A stretch of DNA of 64,000 bases from NCBI GenBank assembly GCA_014843695.1, contig CM026403.1, positions 9,824,508 through 9,888,507 of the forward strand, in the 5' to 3' direction. Source of the stretch: Archivesica marissinica (lineage: Eukaryota; Mollusca; Bivalvia; Venerida; Vesicomyidae). The notes below the pieces were generated by a model. That model was not told the origin of the DNA. It ran no database searches and saw only the letters and a program-made list of their open reading frames with translations. A program made the position numbers and the translations under genes. This document shows positions 43,884 through 55,495 of the stretch, piece after piece. Numbering within the stretch: the stretch's first letter is position 1; each line of letters begins with the position of its first letter.

Positions 43884-46386
43884 CTACTCTAAATCAACCA
43901 ATGGTGGCCAGAACAATACTAACCGAGCACACAATTGAAAAATGTCATTTATATGAAACCGGGACAAAATAATCCACTGTTTTATGCGCCCCATCATGCG
44001 TTCTACATTTATTCTAACACGTACAATGGCAACAGACTCTACAAGTTCATGCACCTCCATCTGTTTTTGTCATGTAAAACAATGCGGCGTCACCAAACGA
44101 ACTTTATTGTGCTTTGCCAGTCCTTTCTTACCAGTAAATCCTCTGTCGGCCATTATTGCATCATAGGGTTCCAATTTCTGTAGGAGGCCACAGTCGTAAA
44201 CAATCTGATTGTCTGAGATGCTCCCTTCAAACAAGTCGGACACAAATGTGGGAATTCCATTCGGACTAATTCCAACAAGACCTTTCAGAGTATTATTCCC
44301 CTTGTATGTTGAGTATGTAGCTGCTTGGACCTCAAAGTCACTTGGCCGCTCAAGAGCTATCTCGGTGCAATCAATGATCACACGAACATCACAGTACATA
44401 TGCTTAAAGACACGTGGCCTGTGCTTTCTCACTCTTGACTTTGACATCCTTATGTCAATATCTTACACATGAAGTTTACCCATGTTATGAACACATGTGA
44501 TACTTGAGCATCAGGCATTTTGAACCTCTCCGCCAAGTCCAAAATAGCGGATCCCTGTTTCAGTTTGATTAATGTCATGAACATTTCATCGATAGGTAAC
44601 ATATCTCTCCTCGGGCCACACTTGTCACCATCTTTTTCAGCGTTATTGTCTGAACCCCAATATGTCAGACTGTGTACCTCCGGTTCAAGCATTGTAGTGT
44701 AGAACATTTTCAGAGCATCGTAACTATAAAATCCAGTCCAAACTCTAATGTCATTGTCTGACCCCTTAAAGCGCCCAAGGCAGATTATATCCAATGACCG
44801 CAATTCCACTACACTGTCAAACTGTTCCTTTACATTAATCAGAAGATGTGTAACAGACTTCAGAAGCGTTGTGAGAGTAGATATGTCCTGCATGTCCTTA
44901 GTTGAATCTAGTTTATTTAAGATGTCTTGCAAAAGGGACTGTGTGTCATCTCTCATGAGGAGGTTGGTTTCTCCATAATATACCATGGGTTGCTGTAAAA
45001 GAAGCACACATATATCAATGTATGCTGCCTACTATTTAAGCATACAAACTGGGCGCAATATAATACCCATAAATTAATAACATTACATTTACTGTGTTGT
45101 GTGTGTTTCCATTCAAACAAACCGTATTATTACAGAATGCCTTCCACGACAGTTTGATGTTTTACTTGATAAATAATACAAAATACATCTGTATTTATGA
45201 TAATTATTTTACTGAAATAAAAATGTTCACCCCAGTCCTGTAAATATATTTTATATAATGTTTTATTATGTGATTATGTAATATCTACAAGTCTGATAAT
45301 AAAATGCCGTTCTAATCTGTTTAAACAATTGTGTTTTTATCAATTGGAAACAGTGTATATCCAGATAGGCCGAGATTTCTCATATGGATATAACAGTGGG
45401 TATCTACATAGGTATGTGGAGTTGACTGTGACCCATGTATACCAATAAACATCTGGGTAGAACAAGAAGACGGTTGTTGAGACAATACACATAAGTATCC
45501 TCCTGGTTGGTAACCGACACTCTCCGTATCTGTCTAATACTGTCGAAACCTAGCATTTATACGATACCTCAGTAGCATTTACTTCACGTTGGGGTTGGTC
45601 CGTCACACAAGCAGATTCACCAGATTCATCGAGTGCCACCGCATAGCATTCCTGTGAATTTTGTTCTTGTGTCAAATTTCCAGCTCCACTGCTTTTTAGT
45701 TCCACAAAGGCAGTCTACAACAGAACAGAAGTCAAAATGTACATAGTTGTTTTAAATACACATGTATAGCAACGAATTAGGGACAAGTCGTCGGAGGGAC
45801 TGTAAATTTCAATTGGTTCTATAAGTTGAAGTACAACAACACACATAGGATTGGTTGAGATTTAGAGAATGAGTGAGTAAAATAAGTGGGTGGGGTATTG
45901 GTTTTGCATATAACAGTGTATGCATATTTATTGCAGTTTATTTTAAATATAATTTAAATATTTGTAAAATTGGAGATATAAATGCATTAATTTCGATTAA
46001 AATACTACTGAAGCATACCGCAGCAACTCGCCTGGACACGCGCTTGCTTCTAGGTTTCTGACCAAAATCGTCAACGTCGGCCCTGCATTTGGCCATTCTT
46101 GGTGTGTTAACCTTCATCCGTCGCCCGGTAGTTTTCATATTGTGTCTATTGACAACGTCTGGCCATTCTATCGACCATGGGAATATCGATGGTACATCGT
46201 AAGTCTTTACACCACCGACGAAATGTAAGCTACAAACAGTCGTGTGTTTTGAAGCTACCTTCAGATTGACGTTTCTGATCAAATGTATCCATGTTTGGCG
46301 CGATTTCTTTTCACTCGGCAACTTGTAGAATCTTAATTCCGTATGACCTCTGCTTTCCCAGGTATGCAACAGTTAGCGTGAACCAT
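43884..46386 (-). pseudogene. ISL2EU transposase: THAP + HTH + DDE_Tnp_4 type, three exons, decayed
   Basis: Exon 1 (46386-46019): MVHANCCIPG, a one-base frameshift, then ELRFYKLPSEKK, W, TVCSLHF and PSIFPW, a THAP zinc finger (second Cys of the first pair not visible). Exon 2 (45714-45568, 49 codons; acceptor TGTTGTAG, donor GAG|GTATCG). Exon 3 from 44992 (acceptor TTTTACAG): LPIDEMFMTLIKLKQGSAIL with DLAERFKMPDAQVSHVFITW is the helix-turn-helix of Harbinger-type transposases. A frameshift near 44450 follows. Catalytic residues: Asp in VIIDCTEI (44372-44370), Asp in IMADRGFT (44147-44145), Glu in RINVERMMGRIK (44003-44001), 47 positions after the second Asp. One in-frame TGA (44072-44070). 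Ends TAG at 43886-43884. Confidence 0.9.
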
Positions 46387-46513
46387 CTTAATTGTAGAAA
46401 ACTTCGATTGTTATCGCGTTCTTATGTGACCAGCATTGGTAAATAATAAACATGGCGGAATAAACCCCACGTAACGATCCCACAATGCTTAGCGAGCACT
46501 GTTTTGTTTACAT

Positions 46514-46539
46514 GCGTGACGTCATCGTGTGGTAGCGCT
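46514..46539 (-). repeat. ISL2EU right terminal inverted repeat
   Basis: Inverted it reads AGCGCTACCA then CACGATGACGTCACGC. Matches 41532-41557 at 21 of 26 positions. Confidence 0.8.
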
Positions 46540-46732
46540 CCATACTTCATAAAATATGTCATACATGACGTCACATGCAGCTTGAGTCAACATGAAGCGG
46601 CTAGGTACCCGTGCACCGCAGTGAGAACTAGTGGAATAATACAGTCATATTATATCACTGATAAGTTTCTATATTTCGTTGGAAAGCAGACTATTAAATG
46701 CTACAAACTAATAAATGTATGTGTTACTTTGT

Positions 46733-46905
46733 ATTCGTGTCTGTTATGTGGCTGATGGCTTTACTAAATACCCCCCTGTAAAATATCATCTGTATTTCAG
46801 TGGCACTGAACATTAATCCAACAGCTTTCAACACTATGTTTCCTGTATGGCTGGTTATTAACACTACAAATTCTGACCAATCGCTGTATTCAATTCCCGA
46901 GAATT
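46733..46905. repeat. Dispersed repeat G, copy 2
   Basis: GTGTCTGTTATGTGGCTGAT, TTCAGTGGCACTGAAC and CCAATCGCTGTATTCAATTC match 13465-13640. Both copies end before a TTACAGCCGT/TAACAGCCGT segment. Confidence 0.75.
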
Positions 46906-47271
46906 TACTACGTCACGTGATTTTCATTCATACATAAATTTATTACAGCCGTGTAGCCGTTGTATATTGTAGATTCAACAACACATATATATATGATACA
47001 TACAAACTTGAATACAGAGAAAATAAAAATCGTTTGCTTTTCTATACAAAAACAATCATACAATTTCTGAACTTTCATCACAGTCTGTTCCTAAAACTGT
47101 GTATTTCTAGAAGGTTATAAGATTAGACAGCACACAGGGTAACAATCGAATCATCCATGTTTATTGGGCAATACATTGTAGAATTCTCAGAATTAAATAG
47201 CTGAATAATGTCGAGAACGAAGTTCCTCGAATAATGTGTTTTTGAGAATCAATATCGATTGGCTGTCCGAT

Positions 47272-47510
47272 TAGCGCAGTGGTTAGCGTACTCGCTTCTC
47301 ACCAATGCAACCCTGGGTCGATCCTTGGACCGTGAAGTATGTGAGATGGTACGGTGGTCGCCAGATCGGACAGGTAGGTTTTCTCAGTGTACTCCGGTTT
47401 CACCCCACACGAATGACAACATTTACGCTTTTATCCGCGCCAACGAGAGTGATTAATATAAGTTGTTAGGACTTGCTTCGCAATCATAAAATAAATAAAG
47501 TTTTAAAAAA
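47272..47510 (+). mobile_element. SINE family B copy 3, full length
   Basis: Head GCTGTCCGATTAGCGCAGTG, GCTTCTCACCAATGCAACCC (similar to tRNA-Glu), body ATGGTACGGTGGTCGCCAGA, tail TGATTAATATAAGTTGTTAG plus GACTTGCTTCGCAATCATAA. The tail is shared with family D. Confidence 0.93.
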
Positions 47511-48111
47511 GTACATAGCGTATTTGTCTCTCGTTTGGGCTAGCACTCCAATGGCAACGCCCTGCGTGCTGGGTACCAACGTCCAATAAATGCATGCACT
47601 GTCATACTGTTCACATGGCAACGGACCAGGTTGATGAACCATTAAATGTTAGGCATTGACGAATAGAACATCATGTAGTATCAGCAAGACATTGGTTACA
47701 CCATTTTGATTGAAAGTCGAGTCGTGTTTGCCTCACTTCCGGTATCAGATACACTCTCATTTCAGTGATGCAGTAGCATCCGGTACTTGTTCCGTTGTTG
47801 CTTCCTTCTATCTGCGATCGATGCTGTTCTTTCTACGATCCAAACATGAATGCATGCGAATACCACATTTATTGTTTTAAAGTGCTTGCAAATATTGATG
47901 CTGTGTTAGCAACTTGCTGCCAATATCCATTGTATTGGGTTACACATAGCCTGCATGTTGATCCTAATAATTTCCGCCATTAATCCAACTTGTCATAACA
48001 ACACTTATAGCCTGTATCCCAATGTACACGAGTGTCTGTAAATCACGGTGACATATTGACTGATTGACATTTTAAAAATAGTTTGTGTTTGATTTTGGGC
48101 TTAAATTCGCA
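47511..48111. other. Spacer, no gene seen
   Basis: Unique-looking sequence, no domain or array. Confidence 0.5.
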
Positions 48112-48292
48112 GCAACAGCTTAGGTCATATGGCGACTCTCCAACGAAGGGAGACAATCGGCGAAGGGAGACACCGAGTGCCTCTCCGAGCAATATCACAA
48201 ACGTTGTCGTCAGGGTAGAACCACGGACCTTCCACAAGCCGTCTGGATAGCTTTCTCATATGACAGAAACCCAGAGGGATTCGAACTTTATG
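48112..48292. repeat. Dispersed repeat F, copy 1
   Basis: Blocks ATGGCGACTCTCCAACGAAG, GAGTGCCTCTCCGAG, GTAGAACCACGGACCTTCCA and CATATGACAGAA recur in order at 58075-58310 and 58775-58960. Probably the body of another retroposon; no tRNA head recognised. Confidence 0.7.
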
Positions 48293-48304
48293 AGTCTCGT
48301 ATTA

Positions 48305-49665
48305 TGATATGCAAACATTGTCACATACACACCAAACATTGTTACATACAAACCAAACATTGTTACATACAAACCAAACATTGTTACATACAAACCAAAC
48401 ATTGTTACATACAAACCAAACATTGTTACATACAAACCAAACATTGTTACATACAAACCAAACATTGTTACATACAAACCAAACATTGTTACATACAAAC
48501 CAAACATTGTTACATACAAACCAAACATTGTTACATACAAACCAAACATTGTTACATACAAACCACACATTGCTACATACACACCAAACATTGTCACATA
48601 CACACCAAACAGTGTTACATACAAACCAAACATTGTTACATACAAACCAAACATTGTTACATACAAACATTGTTACATACAAACCAAACATTGTTACATA
48701 CAAACCAAACATTGTTACATACAAACCAAACATTGCTACATACACACCAAACAGTGTTGCATACAAACCAAACATTGCTACATACAAACCAAACATTGTT
48801 ACATACAAACCAAACATTGCTACATACACACCAAACAGTGTTACATACACACCAAACATTGTTACATACAAACCAAGCATTGTTACATAAACACCAAACA
48901 TTGTTACATACAAACATTGTTACATACAAACCAAACATTGTTACATACAAACCAAACATTGCTTCATACAAACCAAATATTGTTACATACACACCAAACA
49001 TTGTTACATACAAACCAAACATTGTTACATATAAACCAAACATTGTTACATACAAACATTGTTATATACCAAACATTGTTACATACACACCAAACATTGT
49101 TACATACAAACCAAACATTGTTATATACACACCAAACGTTGTTACATACAAGCCAAACAGTGTTACATACAAGCCAAACATTGTTACATACAAACCAAAC
49201 ATTGTTACATACAAACCAAACATTGTTATATACCAAACATTGTTACATACACACCAAACAGTGTTACATACAAACCAACTATTGTTACATACCAACCAAA
49301 CATTGTTACATACACACCAAACATTGTTACATACAAACCAAACATTGTTACATACAAATCAAACATTGTTACATACAAACCAAACATTGTTATATACAAA
49401 CCAAACATTGTTATATACACACCAAACATTGTTACATACAAACATTGTTACATACAAGCCAAACATTGTTATATACACACCAAACATTGTTACATACAAA
49501 CTTTGTTACATACAAGCCAAACATTGTTATATACAAGCCAAACATTGTTATATACAAACCAAACCTTGTTACATACACACCAAGCATTGTTACATACAAG
49601 CATTGTTACATACAAGCCAAACATTGTTATATACAAACCAAACATTGTTACATATAAACATATTT
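48305..49665. repeat. 21-bp minisatellite, left block
   Basis: About 64 copies of CATTGTTACATACAAACCAA plus A. Variants: CACACC for CAAACC, TTATATAC for TTACATAC, ACAGTG for ACATTG, and shortened units (CATACAAACATTG). Since 21 is a multiple of three, all six frames tend to stay open (HCYIQTK, LLHTNQT, NVWFVCN). These are not genes. The same array resumes at 52525. Confidence 0.97.
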
Positions 49666-52524
49666 GGGCGTCGAAAATACATCGGATTAATATAGTGTCT
49701 TCTTTCATTTGTAAATTGTTCACATTCAAACAAATAGTGAAATTCATCCCCAATTCTGTTTCTACAAGAGTTACATGTTCTTTCATTTATTGGTGTTCTT
49801 GACCAGTTTCCTGTTTCTATTGGTAATCGATGCTTTCTTGTTCTAAATTTAATTAGGTTATACAATGTGGAGTTTTGTAATTTTGATAAGTAAGGTTCAA
49901 TTCCAAAAGATCTTTTAAACACTCGATAAAACGTACTATTACTAGAGTTGTCTACCATGGTGTACCAATTATTTAAATATAAATCATGTAGTTTTTGTTT
50001 TACCGCTAGTTTTAACCATTTTGCATTAGGAAAACTATGTTCAGTCCATACATTTATGAAACCACATTTTATTAGAATTGTTTTAACATTATATAGCCAT
50101 GGAAATTTTACCTTAAGCAATTCTTCGGGTAAATTTTGTGATGTTTGTAACATATTTTTATATACTAGATGAGACAATTTCTTTGGTATATCACCTTCTT
50201 CCGTAATACATAGTTTTGACCAGAACGAAATAATTTTTTCCTCAATAGCTATCGATAGCGGCATACATCCAGTTTCGCCATAAATAAAATAATTTGGGGT
50301 GGACCGTTTTAATTTCAATATATATTTTAAAAATTTAAGTTGAACCCTTTCTATTACATCTAATTTCCCAAACCCCCAAATTTCAGCTCCATATAGTAGA
50401 ATCGGTTTGATGGTTTTATTAAATAGGTCTATTTGTAGATCAATTGGTAGGTTAAGTCGATTTGAATTTCTTATTAGGCTATACATTGCCCTAGTTGCTT
50501 GATTTGAAATATTTTGTTTACAATTAAAGAAAGAGCCACTTCTATTGAAGAAGATACCAAGGTATTTATACTCTTTTACGACTTCTATTGTTTCCTTTTT
50601 ATATTTGAAATTATACATAGGTTGTCTACCTTTTGAAAACACGATTATTTTAGTTTTTGTGATATTAACCGTGAGCTTCCATTTATCACAGTATTGTTCG
50701 TAAGTATTTAGGGCATCTTGTAAATCACTTGCAGTTTCTGCCAGTATTACTGTATCGTCTGCATAAAGTAAAATGTATATTTTTAAAAGATTAAAGAGCT
50801 CGTTTGTGTTTTGTTCATTCTGTAATAATATTCCTTGCGCATTACTATTGTTTTGGAAAAAATCTCTTAAGTCATTTAAAAATAAAGAAAATAGCAAAGG
50901 AGACAAATTTTCACCTTGACGAACTCCGATGTTGCATGTGAAGAAGTTCGAAAATTTTGAATTAACTTTTACACAAGACTTTATTCCATTATACATGTTT
51001 CTTATAACCTGTAGACATTTACCATTGATTTTAGCATTTATTAATTTCTCCCATAAGCCATTTCTCCAGATGGTATCGAACGCTTGTTTTAAATCGATAA
51101 ATGAGCAAAATAATTTTTTTCTGTTGTTGTTAACATATTGAATGATATGTTGTAAAATAAATAAATTGTCTGCTGTTGAAAATCCTTTTCTGAATCCCGC
51201 TTGTGTGTTGTTTAAAATATCATTAGTTTCAACATAATCGGTTATTCTTTTATTCAAAATACTAGTAAATACTTTGCCTAGACAACTTAACAATGTTATT
51301 GGGCGATAGTTTTCTGGTTTTGTTATGTCTCCTTTATTTTTATATATTGGGTTAATAATACCAACTGTCCACTGTTCTGGGATGATTCCGGTATCGAATA
51401 TAAGATTTAACAGTTTAACATATATGTTTTTCATCAAAGGTAAAGATGCTTTTATTTGTTCATTTAGTATTTTATCGTAGCCACTAGCTTTGTTATTTTT
51501 TAAATTTTGTATTGCCCATTCTATTTCTGTTTCAGTGATAGGGGGGTTTATATCTCCATTAATTTCATTGTCTTGATGATGATGATTATTATTATCATTG
51601 TTATCGCTATTATTATTATCAGTAAAGTTTACATTTTTAAAGAAATTATAAAGATCTGTTAAATCAGCTTCAGTTTTATTTATAGCTCTTCCATTTAATA
51701 TTTTCCAGTATTTTCTCGTGTCTTTACTTTTAACATCTCTTAATTTCCTTATATTTGAATGCTTATGTTTATTGTAAAACTGTTTCATAGTATTTTTATA
51801 AATAGTAGCAGTTCGTTTTAGGCTTTCTTTTGTTTCGTTATTCTTTCTTAGTTTATAGAGATATTTTGCGGAGTGGAAATTTTGTCTTGCCTTTTTACAC
51901 TTTGGACCAAACCACGGGGATGTTTTGGAACTGTTGGTCTCCTGTACATTGTTTATTTTGGTATAGCCAAAGACTTCAGCAGACGTGTTTATAAATAGTG
52001 ACGACATATCGTTAACGATTGCATTTACGTTCTGTTGGCTAAAATTTGTATACACACTAAAAATTTCTAGCGTATCTTGTAAAGTTTGTATTTTATGACG
52101 ATCTAGTTTATTAATAAATTCATTCGCTTTATTTCTATCCCATAATTTAACTGACGGCTTCTCATCAGGCTGATAATCAATCGTTTTGCGTAACTTAAAG
52201 TGTAGGTTAAGTTCAATTGGGTTATGAACATCTGAAAATAATGGGCAGAAGTCTATTACCTGTAGAGATAAAACATTATTAAAAAGATTCGAGTTACAAA
52301 CAAAATAATCAACCGCACTTGTTCCTTTACATGTGGCCTTACCAGGGATATCCAGTGTAGTTCTTCCGTTTAAAATATATAAGTAATTAAGTTTCAAAAA
52401 ATCAACAAATTGGTTTCCATAATTATTAGAAATTCTATCGCTATTTAAACGTTGTCTATTTACATTTAGAGACCTGTCAAACATACACATTTCGAGATTG
52501 TATTCTAAACAAAGTTCATCCAAA
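49666..52524 (-). mobile_element. LINE internal fragment (LINE-6) inserted in the 21-bp minisatellite
   Basis: 2.86 kb of LINE ORF2 on the minus strand, cut at both ends: it starts inside the endonuclease (GLDELCLEYN) and stops just after the C-terminal Cys/His motif (RRPNMF), without 3' UTR or poly-A. The minisatellite flanks it directly on both sides. No simple target duplication can be defined in the repeat. Confidence 0.93.
49666..52524 (-). CDS. LINE-6 ORF2 fragment: endonuclease end plus intact reverse transcriptase
   Basis: About 953 codons without a stop or frameshift, unique among the non-RNase-H LINEs here. In order: endonuclease end (LNYLYILNGR, GTSAVDYFVC, FSDVHNPIELNL, where the family has SDH), a charged linker (KLRDVKSKDTRKYWKILNGR), RT fingers (PIYKNKGDITKPENYRPITL), AGFRKGFSTADNLF, FCSFIDLKQAFDTIWRNGLW, GVRQGENLSPLLFSLFLNDL, ILLYADDTVILAE (catalytic YADD), thumb WKLTVNITKTKIIVFSKGR, and C-terminal CNSCRNRIGDEFHYLFEC. 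The frame stays open into both satellite flanks, giving a 1002-codon reading frame (52598-49590) whose ends are repeat-encoded. Start codon, promoter and endonuclease N-terminus are missing, so it is probably not expressed. Confidence 0.88.
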
Positions 52525-54630
52525 CCATTGTTACATACAAACATTGTTATATACAAGCCAAACATTGTTATATACACACCAAACATTGTTACATACAAAC
52601 TTTGTTACATACAAGCCAAACATTGTTATATACAAGCCAAACATTGTTATATACAAACCAAACATTGTTACATACAAACATTGTTACATACACACCAAAC
52701 ATTGTTACATACAAACCAAACATTGTTACATACAAACATTGTTACATACAAACATTGTTACATACAAACCAAACATTGTTAAATACAAACCAAACATTGT
52801 TACATATAAACCAAACAGTGTTACATACACACCAAACATTGTTACATACAAACCAAACATTGTTACATAAACACCACACATTGCTACATACAAACCAAAC
52901 ATTGTTACATACAAACCAAACATTGTTACATACCAACCAAACATTGTTACATACAAACCAAACATTGTTACATACCAACCAAACATTGTTACATACAAAC
53001 CAAACATTGTTACATACAAATCAAACATTGTTACGTATAAACCAAACATTGTTACATACAAACCAAACATTGTTACATACAAACCAAACATTGTTACATA
53101 CAAACCAAACATTGTTACATACACACCAAACATTGTTACATACAAACCAAACATTGTTACATACAAACCAAACATTGTTACATACAAACCAAACATTGTT
53201 ACATACAAACCAAACATTGTTACATACAAACCAAACATTGTTACATACAAACCAAACATTGTTACATACAAACCAAACATTGTTACATACAAACCAAACA
53301 TTGTTACATACAAACCAAACATTGTTACATACAAACCAAACATTGTTACATACACACCAAACATGTTACATACAAACCAAACATTGTTACTACATACCAA
53401 ACATTGTTACATACAAACCAAACATTGTTACATACAAACCAAACATTGTTACATACAAACCAAACATTGTTACATATAAACCAAACATTGTTACATACAA
53501 ACCAAACATTGTTACATACAAATCAACATTGTTACATACAAACCAAACATTGTTACATACACACCAAACATTGTTACATACAAACCAAACATTGTTACAT
53601 ACAAACCAAACATTGTTACATACAAACCAAACATTGTTACATACAAACCAAACATTGTTACATACCAAACATTGTTACATACACACCAAACTTTGTTACA
53701 TACACACCAAACAGTGTTACATACACACCAAACATTGTTATATACAAACCAAACAGTGTTACATACACACCAAACATTGTTACATACAAACCAAACATTG
53801 TTACATACAAACCAAACATTGTTATATACAAACCAAACATTGTTACATACACACCAAACATTGTTACATACAAACCAAACATTGTTACATACAAACCAAA
53901 CATTGTTACATACAAACCAAACATTGTTACATACAAACCAAACATTGTTACATACACACCAAACATTGTTACATACAAACCAAACATTGTTACATACATA
54001 CCAAACATTGTTACATACAAACCAAACATTGTTACATACAAACCAAACATTGTTACATACAAACCAAACATTGTTACATATAAACCAAACATTGTTACAT
54101 ACAAACCAAACATTGTTACATACAAACCAAACATTGTTACATACAAATCAAACATTGTTACATACAAACCAAACATTGTTACATACACACCAAACATTGT
54201 TACATACAAACCAAACATTGTTACATACAAACCAAACATTGTTACATACAAACCAAACATTGTTACATACAAACCAAACATTGTTACATACCAAACATTG
54301 TTACATACACACCAAACTTTGTTACATACACACCAAACAGTGTTACATACACACCAAACATTGTTATATACAAACCAAACAGTGTTACATACACACCAAA
54401 CATTGTTACATACAAACCAAACATTGTTACATACAAACTTTGTTACATACACACCAAACAGTGTTACATACACACCAAACATTGTTACATACAAACCAAA
54501 CATTGTTACATACAAAACTTTGTTACAAACCAAACATTGTCACTAAAAAACCAAACATTGTCACATACATACCAAACATTGTAACATACCAAACATTGTC
54601 ACATACAAACCAAACATTGCTCTCCTCGTT
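52525..54630. repeat. 21-bp minisatellite, right block
   Basis: About 100 copies of the same unit as 48305-49665. Units are more uniform than in the left block (long runs of CATTGTTACATACAAACCAA plus A at 53040-53340). A block with the unusual units CATACCAAACATTG, AACTTTG and ACAGTG at 53661-53770 recurs at 54287-54400, a period of about 626 bp. The array degenerates (TTGTCAC, TTGTAAC) from 54530. Confidence 0.97.
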
Positions 54631-54842
54631 ATGTTGTTCTGGAACTGTTCCATTTAGTTGAAATTGTTATACAATATTTTCGCAATAGTATTAGAACAAA
54701 GAATCATAATTCAGTTTGACGAACTGTTGCACGCACGTGAATCACACATTGTGCACGTGCAAGGTATTTGCTAATGTCCGCTACACGTCCACATGCTTTC
54801 CTGTTCAGCGCTTATCTAAGTGTATGCACATTTATTTTCCTC

Positions 54843-54915
54843 CCTCGAGAGTGATTAATATAAGTTATAAGAACTTGTTTCGCAATCGAGCTCAAATAAA
54901 TTTGTATACAATAAT
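54843..54915 (+). mobile_element. SINE B/D-type tail fragment
   Basis: CTCGAGAGTGATTAATATAA and AGAACTTGTTTCGCAATCGA plus GCTCAAATAAATTTGTATA: only the 3' tail remains. The GAGCTCAAATAAATTTG end fits family D. Confidence 0.8.
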
Positions 54916-55241
54916 GCGATATGATACACCATTTTCATCACTACATGTTTCTATTCAGACGTTTAACATGTAGCCGTGACGACGTTGGCCTTATCACATT
55001 AGACTACATTATATATCTATATGTGTCACCAGGGAGAACTGTAATGTTTATATGACGCTTCCATCTACGAATGTTTCATTTGGGAATACAAATTACCGTC
55101 CTTCATTTCGCCGCTAGAAATACTGCTATTAATTCAGAAAATACATATTAATCAGTAGTTGATACCATACACTATGCGCATGGACCATGCTATATTTATA
55201 GGCCCGATGTGTTCTGAAGAGTTACAGAACATATACTAATC

Positions 55242-55490
55242 TTAAACTTTATTTATTTTACAACGATTGCGAAGCAAAGTTTAACAACTTATATTAATCA
55301 CTCTCCTTGGCGCGGATGAAAGCGTAAGTATGGTCATTCCTGTGAGAGGAAACCGGAGTACCCGGAAAAAACCCACATGTCCGATCTGGCGAGCACCGTA
55401 TAAACTCACATACTTCCCGGTCCGAGGATCGAACCTGGGTTGCATTGGTGAGAAGCGAGCGCGCTAACCACTTCCCATAATCGGACAGCC
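55242..55490 (-). mobile_element. SINE family B copy 4, full length
   Basis: Minus-strand head GCTGTCCGATTATGGGAAGT (A box altered), B box GGTTCGATCC, body TGCTCGCCAGATCGGACATG, tail AACTTTGCTTCGCAATCGTT plus GTAAAATAAATAAAG. Its head end abuts the 36-bp-repeat element at 55498. Confidence 0.92.
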
Positions 55491-55495
55491 GGACA

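Larger units (their letters stand above)
41532..46539. mobile_element. ISL2EU/PHIS-type DNA transposon with convergent YqaJ and THAP-DDE genes
   Basis: Terminal inverted repeats: 41532-41557 and 46514-46539, 21 of 26 positions matching, with a perfect core CACGATGACGTCA. Inside are two convergent genes: plus-strand SAP + YqaJ nuclease (41618-43070) and minus-strand THAP + HTH + DDE transposase (46386-43884), separated by about 0.8 kb holding two SINE fragments. This gene pair is the known signature of ISL2EU elements in the PIF/Harbinger-ISL2EU group. At 5.0 kb it is close to full size. Both genes carry frameshifts or stops. It begins immediately after a retrotransposon gag; no clear target duplication was found. 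Confidence 0.85.

Noticed and set aside
48304..54546. Long open frames of HCYIQTK/LLHTNQT/NVWFVCN repeats on both strands
   Set aside because: The 21-bp unit is a multiple of three without stops in most frames; they are repeat artefacts, with no non-repetitive coding extension except the embedded LINE.
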